A stretch of DNA of 64,000 bases from Leptasterias polaris (taxonomy: Eukaryota; Echinodermata; Asteroidea; Forcipulatida; Asteriidae). Positions 58,401-64,000 of the stretch are shown piece after piece. Position 1 is the stretch's first letter. Each line of letters begins with the position of its first letter. Below the pieces are notes generated by a model. That model saw nothing but the letters and a program-made list of their open reading frames with translations. It made no database searches and was not told where the DNA came from. The position numbers and the translations under genes are program-made. The stretch covers positions 3,168,501 through 3,232,500 of the forward strand of contig JAZGTN010000046.1 of NCBI GenBank assembly GCA_037783415.1, read 5' to 3'.

Positions 58401-61400
58401 AGCCACAGGAGTAGGTGGCAATGTGCCCCTGGTGTCAATTGATTTGGGTCGACAGCCCAAATCAGTTATGTGTAGCCCTCACCTTGAAGTGGCTGTCTGG
58501 TCTTGTGAGGCGATATCTCATAAAAAATATTTATATAAAAATAGTATGATGGAGTAAATGTGTGCGTAAATTCCGAGGGTGTCACCTTCTTCCGAGTACC
58601 AGTGATTTGTAAATTGTTATCTTCCATAGATTGAGGTTCTGGTAGCGCATGTGCACCAGCCCAGCGCCTCTCAGCTAGCCTACAGCTTTATTTTGGACGT
58701 CTTGCTGCTGAGGACGGCCCACCATCTTCAAGACCAAGCGGAGAAGATGGAAGTTGCTCTGACTCTTCTTCAAGTCTTGGAGAGAGACGTTCGGAAGATG
58801 TTGACGTCTGGTTTCTCTATCATGGAGGTAAGGTTTGAAAAGAGTGAATGTTACTACTGCAAAATTGACGAAGACATCTGGGCCCAATTTCATGGCTCTG
58901 TTTACCGTAAGCAAAGAATCGGCGCTGACAGAAACAGGGAATTCCGCGCTTATGTCAAGCGTATTTCACATGTTAGCCTGGAAATTTTTAAAAAAGGGCG
59001 CTTTTTCTCAGACAGTTTGAGAAAAAGTTACAAAAGAGGGTGCTATTTACGTCAGGTTGGGCCACCATTTTAATACAACAACATCAACATTGATGAGGAT
59101 AGAGAGTTTTTGCTTGGTCTCGGATACTCACTCTGTGTTCATGCAATTTTTGTTAAGCAAGATGAGTAAAACTTAGTCCCCAAAACGTTTTTGTTAATAT
59201 CTAGAGGAGCAACAAGCAACAACTTCCTTGTGTAACATTGCTGGCCATAGGCTACAGCGTAAGGTGTTTCTGTTCTTCCAGAACAACCTGCAACGTGCCC
59301 CCAAAACTAATCCAATCAAACTGGTAGAAGAACAAACACCTCGACACCCCAACAAGCATGAGACCAGCAAACAATAATTAAACAAGCCAACACATCAACC
59401 CAAAAACAAAAACGCAGGTCAAAATTGTAATGATAAAATACAGGTCTAAATAAGAGTTCTTTATCGTTTGTTTTACAGTCAAAGGAGCCCCTGCCCAAAC
59501 TGAGTGACCTGCCTGATGGGCTCAACATCCATCTTGTCAACTTGCTTACACACAGGCACAAGCCAAAACAAGATGGCGACGCTCCCATAATGCATCAGTC
59601 ACATCTTAAAATGACACTCTGGTGTCTTGGTAACCTGGTTGTGGACGTCAGGATGCCGCAGTGTTTGAAAACCGGTGAGAACTGGACCCCATTTCCTAGA
59701 GCTGTTCAACCGTTTTGTCCTCAAACCGCCTGAAACCGCCCTGCCCGTTACTCCTCAAACTGCCCCAAACCGCTCGAGAAGCTTGGCAAGTTGTATCTTG
59801 AGTTTTACACATTCTATTGAAACCCTTCATTTTCAGGCGATTGCGTATAGTTTCCTGAAGACGAGCAGAGCATACTGATTGAATCGTTGAGTTGTTAAAC
59901 CAGCTGTTCTTTTCAGAACCACCACAACCCAGAGAGGGTTTTATGTACATGGTGTATCTGCAAACCTCACTAGATTGAATTGCAAGGGTTCAGATATTGT
60001 GCTCATTTAATACAAAACTAGTGAGAACTATCTAAAGAGGGCACCAGTAGGGATGAACTTTGGAGACAACTTCATGGGGACATTCTGTTTGAGTCCTTTT
60101 GAGGAGAATGAAGTCACCTTTTACATTTAACCAGTATCCTGCTAATGCCTGCTCTATAGACCATGTCACATTTGTTTACAATAGACCTGATGCATTGATG
60201 TCACCAAGCTGCCATCTTGGAGGTAAACTGATGATTAAACAATGGAAACGCGCTGATTTGTACGCGCGGCGCACAAGACTGGCCAATGAGCATCTTCCTT
60301 TTGACCTCTAGGTGAGGGCACCCTACTCAAATGACGTCATATGCATAAGGTCAATTAGAGTGACCTTATACGCTCTAATGCATTTCCCGACAGGCAAGGC
60401 ACTACACTGGTCATATGGGAATTTTCACATAAATTCAAGAGTTACAAAAGTAACAGCTGTACACCTATAAAAAGTTGAGAAAAATCAGACAGTGCAATAA
60501 AACATAAGATTATTGTTTTCTTCCATTGAGCTGCAAACAAACTGTGCCTGCAGGAAGTCCAGGATCTGTGGCTTTTTTGTAAGCATGTGATGTCACAGGT
60601 CACATGGTCTATAAACAAATTTTGATTTCTGTTTTTGGTTCCAGAGACGAAGCTTTGGTCGGCCTCTCGACCAAAGTCTGACCCAACCAGCCAGTACTTG
60701 GCCTGGCTCTTACGCCTGCTTGACCTGCTGACCGAGGCTGCAGGGGCTAAAGAAAAAAAGGTTCAACAAGTCCAGGAGTTCAAGGGCGTTCTGTCAAAGG
60801 TCATAGAGGTAAGAATTAAAATACAGACGACACAAGCTGTTATTAACCCCACAGGGGAAACTGACTCGGTGTATTTTAAATTCAGTTTTGGGGTAAACAA
60901 AGACAAACTGGTTTGTGGATTTTCCCCAAAAAATTTGAGCGCTTTTAGGTTGTGTATGGTAAGGAAAGGGTTAAAGTCAACTTTAGTTTATAGGCAATGG
61001 ACACGTTTGGTAATTACTCTAAATATATATTAGCATAAAAACTTACTTGGTAAGCAACGGAGAGCTGTTGATAGTATAAAACATTGTGAGAAACCACTCC
61101 CTCTGAAGTAACGTAGTTTTTGAGAAAGAGGTAATTTCTCACTAAAATATTTGAATCTGAAAAAGACTTCAGGCCTGAAGCCTTTTTCAGGCATCTGAAA
61201 GCACACAAATTTGTGCAACAAGGGTGTTTTTTCTTTCATTATTTTCTTGCAACTTCGATGACCAATTCAGCCCAAATTTTCACAGGTTTGTTACTTTATG
61301 CATGTTGGGATACACCAAGTGAGAATACTGGTCTTTGACAATTACCAAAAGTGTCCAGTGCCTTTAAACTATTTCCCAAAAAACAAACATTTTTACAAAC

Positions 61401-62651
61401 ATCCAAGTATAACATTTATGTATTTGGCTGTTCTCAGGATCATCTGAACACCCCTGATCTCCTTTGGAATTACTTGTCCTTGGTGTGGAGTTCTTGTAGC
61501 AAGGCCCCCAGTGAGCAGCTCTACCCCGTGTCTGCCTTCTACCAAGCTCGGTGCCTCCATATTGCTCTGACCAGCTCCAAGGAGCAATCCATGACATCTG
61601 ATGTTGCTGAGAGACTTCTAGGTCAAGGTTCAGAGGGTAAGGGTCAGTCCGGGTTAGGACTTAATCTTAATTTGCTTTGGGGATAAAGAATATTGTTTTG
61701 CATCACACTGATGTAAATAGATGGTGACCATAGGTAGAAATTTCAACAACTAGGGCCCAATTTCATAGAGCTGCTTATTAGCAGAAAGTATTGCTTAACA
61801 ACTTTCTGCTGGATACCAGTTACAGATGGTACATGTGACATGGTATTTTGGCTGGTAACCTTATTCTGATTATCATAATTTTGTTCTGCTTAGCTACTTT
61901 TAGTGCTTAAGCAGCTCTATGAAACCTGGGCCTAGGTCTTCAAGCTGGCCCTGTGACCAGATGCAATGTTTATGTACAAGTACTCAACTAACCAACTTCC
62001 CCATCACCTAGTTAGCACATTACAGGTTAATAGTAATTTTCATAAATATGAAACTAGGTCTGCATCTCTATTTCATCTTCCCAAACATAGAACAACTATA
62101 TTTCAACACAGTATTTTATGGTCTGGGCCATGCAACTGGAACAATCTCCCCGCTTATGTAACTTCTTGCAGGAACACAGTTGCCTTTAAACGCAAGCTCA
62201 AAGCACATATTGTTCAAAATATCCTCTAATTCACAGAGCTTTCTCTTAGTTCTCACCTTAGTGTGATTTCTGTAGTACACCTGTAGGCCTATGCAGTGTT
62301 ATTGTTAATGGAACCCTCACGCCCTGTCCTATGTGTATTGTTATAAGTTGCATCCCTCTGACTTCACCTTAGTTTACGTAGAGTCTATTCAGTCTTAGAA
62401 GTTAAATATTGTACCTACCCACACTGTACTTGTTAGTCTATTTGTGTTTTTGTTTGTCTGGGCAAACCAACCACAAGCTTCGGCTTTTCTGGCTATGCCC
62501 CCATTTCCAATTATTCTCTTACTGTTCTTTGATATTGTTATGATGATTCTTTGTTGGAATGGAAATAAATGTCTTGAAATGAAAATGAAATGAATGTTTA
62601 TTTCTTTAAAAAAGTTGGTTGTGCAGTTTTTTCATTTATAATATAGGTCTG

Positions 62652-62695
<44 letters not shown>

Positions 62696-64000
62696 CTGTA
62701 AGACAAATTTTTTTCAAAGTTGCCCTTTTCAAAAGTACCCATAGTTTTTCCTTAATATGTTGACCATTTAAAAAAACGTTTTTCTTTGTGTTTTTTTTTT
62801 CAGTGCTCCCCACTTTGCTTGTGGTCTTGTCCAGCGAGGTTCAGCCAATCAGAGCAGCTGCTGTGCGCTGTCTGCAGGCGTTGGCAACGTGCTTCATGGA
62901 GGAGCCCTACATGCCTTATATTTGGCTCGGTCAATATCTGGCAGAGAAAGCAGACGAGCTGAGTGCTGACCCAATTTATGTAAAACAGGTAAACGTAAAT
63001 TAAATGTATAAAATCTTTACTATTTTGGTTCCACGTAAGCCAGTAGGAATGTATCTTTCAGGTGATCAGCTGATTTCCTATTTTTGTGAAATTTCTCTGT
63101 ATTTTTCGGTGCTATTTTTAAACTATTTATATTTTTAAAATATTGTTTTTAAACTGTTGTCTTTATACTTTTACGTTGTTTATGCAATTTTTGAATGTAT
63201 GTTTTAGTGTTTGTGGGTTTTTACTCATTGTGTAATTTTACCCTATGGTGTATAATTCATTAATTATTTGTTTACTGATTTACTGGCTTACTGTATCTTC
63301 TGTTGTGATTTTCAACGGTTTGAGATTTTATGTAAAACGCTATATGAAGAATAAATTATTATTATTAACTATCGTCATCTTGAGATTGTGCTGTATCTTC
63401 TGCTGTTTGCTGCGTTTTTAATCGCATGTGTACAACTTCAGATACAACTTGTCAAGCTTTAAGGGCTGTTGTCGTCAGATTAAGGAGTAACAGGCAGGGC
63501 AGTTACAGGCAGGGCAATTACAGGCAGGGCAATTACGGGCAGTTTGAGGAGCAACAGGCAGGACAGTTGGGGGCAGTTTGAGGAGTAACAGGCAGGGCAG
63601 TTGGGGGCAGTTTGAGGAGTAACAGGCAGGGCAGTTGGGGGCAGTTTGAGGAGTAACAGGCAGGGCAGTTGGGGGCAGTTTGAGGAGTAACAGGCAGGGC
63701 AGTTGGGGCAGTTTGAGGAGTAACAGGCAGGGCAGTTGGGAGCAGTTTGAGGAGTAACAGGCGGGGCAGTTTGAGGAGTAACAGGCAGGGCAGGCTGTAT
63801 GTGTGCTAAAGGATTAAGTCTCCTGTATTTTTCAGTGCACTATATAGGAGGGTGAGGTTGTACATTGTACAACACTGATTGTACTATACTATTGTAATAA
63901 TTTAACACTCATCCAAACGTATGTTCCTTCCCATCTCATCAGGCGTTGAAACTGTACTTTGCGCACATCGATTCGGGGACTACCTCAGAAGAAATGCAGA
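44187..64000 (+). CDS. HEATR1: HEATR1 (UTP10/BAP28), N-terminal half, runs off the window
   Basis: Nucleolar HEAT-repeat scaffold of the small-subunit processome (t-UTP group), needed for pre-rRNA transcription and 18S maturation. Exons: 44187-44334, 45776-45992, 47219-47360, 48065-48166, 49581-49792, 50483-50588, 51198-51283, 51875-52120, 52768-52878, 53769-53886, 54678-54875, 55280-55365, 56584-56786, 58141-58262, 58630-58827, 59479-59674, 60645-60808, 61438-61636, 62804-62988, 63943-64000 and on. Phases agree throughout (3097 bases here). Recognition comes from 'LLFDPKEAA', 'LERSVQTKEV', 'LSPYFLLKPAQKALEWLIHR' and 'YHDTNIFVRVVQLL', which are close to human HEATR1. The start ATG lies directly after 'tctctag', so a non-coding first exon upstream is possible. 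The human protein is about 2100 residues; the C-terminal BP28CT region lies outside. Confidence 0.93.
44541..44770. mobile_element. MITE in HEATR1 intron 1
   Basis: 'ggggccaatttaatagcgct' at the left and 'agctatgaaatcgggccc' at the right form the ends. The interior includes 'ggatttgctttgtaacgtca', as in related elements. Confidence 0.6.
44940..45500. repeat. Low-complexity degenerate repeat in intron 1
   Basis: Irregular recurrences of 'gttgcatagggaatt', 'gtgttgtac' and related words. Nothing else is recognisable. Confidence 0.4.
46078..46745 (+). mobile_element. SINE split by a nested MITE (46113-46466)
   Basis: The tRNA-like head 'catggccgagcggtctagtg' (46084) is separated from its second half 'gggtgtgggttcgaatcccg' (46493) by a MITE. 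That MITE's ends are 'gacaatgtacaacattg' and 'caatgttgtacacaccctt' next to TTAA-like sequence. The SINE body continues through 'gagcgccatggcagccc' to 'aaatgcgctttatac'. Confidence 0.75.
46755..47110. mobile_element. Composite element with outward-facing tRNA-like ends
   Basis: The left end reads antisense 'accaactgagctatctagcc' and the right end reads sense 'gggctagatagctcagttga'. The core between them ('cagttacaagttgaatggtt') is shared with 48240-48700. The tRNA-like halves are degenerate. Confidence 0.6.
47412..47870 (+). repeat. 25-bp minisatellite in HEATR1 intron 3
   Basis: About eighteen units of 'caagtttgcctgtgacaaac' plus 'tcacc', with point variants and two shorter units near the end. 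The minus-strand open frame over it is a repeat artefact. Confidence 0.93.
47874..47968 (-). mobile_element. MITE fragment, partner of 58876-58975
   Basis: 'cgcggaattccctg' and 'cgattctttgcttacggtaa' are the reverse complement of 58895-58950. Confidence 0.6.
48240..48700. mobile_element. Second composite element with outward-facing tRNA-like ends
   Basis: Left antisense 'accaactgagctatctagcc' is at about 48330; right sense 'gggctagatagctcagttgg' with 'ggttcaaatcctgctctagc' is at 48608-48680. 'gttgaacaaag' and 'ctttgttcaac' bracket the whole, acting as terminal inverted repeats. Confidence 0.65.
48990..49467 (+). mobile_element. 5'-truncated LINE, 3' end with (ATT)n tail
   Basis: 'LHWLPVKFRTIYKILLLTFK', then 'PAYLSELV' and, after a frame break, 'APFLWNSLPVHIRQA' and 'FKSLLKTHLFEA' form the standard RT C-terminal tail of CR1/L2-like elements. 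49428-49467 is the ATT tail. Confidence 0.8.
50939..51055 (+). repeat. 17-bp minisatellite in HEATR1 intron 6
   Basis: About seven units of 'cacagctctggacagtc', nearly identical. Confidence 0.95.
51340..51535. repeat. Dispersed repeat, also at 55488-55700
   Basis: 'ggggcaccaaggc', 'agccagggg', 'aattgcctc'-type and 'gttaatattttgc'-type words recur in the same order at both places, with internal duplication. Confidence 0.6.
51565..51730. mobile_element. MITE fragment, 'cccaatttcatagagctgct' family
   Basis: The left end is intact and the right end is decayed. Confidence 0.65.
52441..52633. mobile_element. MITE, same family, full length
   Basis: 'gggccaaatttcatagagct' opens and 'agctctttaaaatttggccc' closes. 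Confidence 0.8.
53040..53480 (+). repeat. Tandem repeat, period about 190 bp, in intron 9
   Basis: 'gggtcgatagttgtactgcg' occurs at 53129 and 53311. 'acgcagttagttctgtacac' occurs at 53208 and 53388. A partial third unit ends near 53470. Confidence 0.8.
53515..53595 (-). mobile_element. tRNA-like SINE head
   Basis: Antisense 'gggatttgaacctgggactt' and 'accaactgagctatctagcc', followed by two extra copies of 'gagatatctagccct'. It resembles the tRNA-like ends at 46.8 and 48.3 kb. Confidence 0.6.
54247..54598 (-). mobile_element. tRNA-derived SINE in intron 10
   Basis: On the minus strand it has a tRNA-like head at 54598 to about 54520, then 'cttgagcaagac', 'cccaggggtataaatgggta', 'catggcagctcgg' and an (ATT)n tail at 54250. 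It is colinear with 57747-58090. Confidence 0.82.
55008..55260. mobile_element. MITE related to the one nested at 46113
   Basis: It shares 'gtgtacaacattgg', 'catgaaataacaaacctgtg' and 'aacatcggattttatc' with 46113-46466. The right end is missing. Confidence 0.65.
55488..55700. repeat. Dispersed repeat, partner of 51340-51535
   Basis: Same ordered words as the partner, with local doubling of 'ggggcaccaagg'. Confidence 0.6.
56100..56583 (+). repeat. 111-bp tandem array ending in HEATR1 exon 13
   Basis: 'gataaaagct' occurs at 56143, 56254, 56365 and 56476, an exact 111-base period. It occurs again at 56584 as the first bases of exon 13. Array units also carry 'aaagtaaccctggc', present upstream of the exon, but have 'cctatt' where the true acceptor 'accaag' stands. 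Confidence 0.9.
56900..57210. repeat. MITE fragment and a 56-bp duplication
   Basis: 'ccataaaaacttactt' (56915) belongs to the 29200/60985 MITE family. 'cggccagagatgtggttggt' at 57097 and 57153 marks a 56-base direct duplication. Confidence 0.65.
57747..58090 (+). mobile_element. tRNA-derived SINE in intron 13, full length
   Basis: Head 'catggccgagtggtttagat' with box B 'gggttccagtcccag', body 'ggtataaatgggtacctgcg', LINE-like end 'atgcgctatataagaact' and an (ATT)n tail. Confidence 0.85.
58283..58530 (+). mobile_element. SINE body fragment in intron 14
   Basis: Matches 28145-28390 ('aaagttgggaaggtagtgca' to 'aggcgatatctcat') without the tRNA head. Confidence 0.78.
58876..58975 (+). mobile_element. 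MITE fragment, partner of 47874-47968
   Basis: 'gggcccaatttcatggctct' followed by 'gtaagcaaagaatcggcgct'. Confidence 0.6.
60985..61374. mobile_element. MITE, 'TTAAAGGCACTGG' family, full length
   Basis: The ends are 'ataggcaatggacacg' and 'gtccagtgcctttaa'. The interior is 'gcataaaaacttacttgg', 'agagctgttgatagtataaa' and 'cttcgatgaccaattca'. It abuts the region 5' of exon 18. Confidence 0.78.
61753..61932. mobile_element. MITE, 'gggcccaatttcatagagct' family, full length
   Basis: 'gggcccaatttcatagagct' at the left and 'agctctatgaaacctgggcc' at the right. Confidence 0.85.
61940..62590 (+). mobile_element. 5'-truncated LINE, 3' end
   Basis: An 87-codon frame (61966-62229) carries 'MYKYSTNQLPHHL', 'NFHKYETRSASLFHLP', 'SGPCNWNNLPAYV' and 'FKRKLKAHI', the C-terminal tail of CR1/jockey-like reverse transcriptase ORFs. 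About 350 bases of 3' untranslated region follow, ending in 'gaaatgaaaatgaaatga'. The RT domain is absent. Confidence 0.82.
62654..62695 (+). repeat. Poly-G run
   Basis: About 42 uninterrupted G; the length is likely to be unreliable. Confidence 0.95.
63470..63800 (+). repeat. 34-bp minisatellite in HEATR1 intron 19
   Basis: Units of 'acaggcagggcagttggggg' plus 'cagtttgaggagta'. Shorter units stand at both ends. It is G-rich on the + strand and could form G-quadruplex-like structures. Confidence 0.93.

Noticed and set aside
62598..62813. Minus-strand frame with a run of prolines
   Set aside because: It is a translation of the poly-G tract and crosses the acceptor of HEATR1 exon 19.

Overview
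This is a window of a repeat-rich, AT-leaning animal nuclear genome. Exons are small, introns have GT-AG ends, and the sequence is packed with miniature inverted-repeat elements, tRNA-derived SINEs, 5'-truncated LINE tails and minisatellites. Gene content and repeat style suggest an echinoderm, probably a sea star; that assignment is inference. Two genes are supported, both on the + strand.

(1) Tie-family receptor tyrosine kinase, 13531-37082. I could thread 28 exons with consistent splice phases into one open frame of 1335 codons. The order is signal peptide, a galactose-binding (fucolectin/F5-8C-like) domain, two Ig-like domains, Tie-type EGF repeats, three fibronectin III domains, a membrane-proximal module, one transmembrane helix and an apparently active tyrosine kinase. 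The lectin-like N-terminus is not part of vertebrate Tie1/Tie2. Its four exons are tandemly duplicated upstream (copy A, 3682-8980). Copy A carries a 1-base deletion in its third exon and has no kinase of its own, so I call it a broken 5' duplicate. A third, partial copy of exon 4 lies at about 21060-21420.

(2) HEATR1 (yeast UTP10), 44187 to beyond the right edge. Twenty exons were found, about 1030 codons, roughly the N-terminal half of this large ribosome-biogenesis scaffold.

Layout: 1-3.7 kb holds tandem repeats and a 2.2-kb transposon with a RecQ-like helicase fragment; 3.7-9 kb is copy A with a 1.1-kb long-inverted-repeat transposon; 9-13.5 kb has MITEs and a foldback element; 13.5-37.1 kb is the Tie gene; 37.1-44.2 kb is intergenic, opening with a minisatellite that includes the Tie stop codon; 44.2-64 kb is HEATR1, whose introns hold SINEs, MITEs, LINE tails and several minisatellites. 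Comparing copies A and B works as a natural filled-site/empty-site test and fixes the boundaries of several mobile elements. Exon coordinates come from reading splice signals and phase by eye; transcript data would be needed to confirm untranslated exons and alternative starts. The two genes act in unrelated processes (receptor signalling and nucleolar rRNA processing); nothing here suggests co-regulation.
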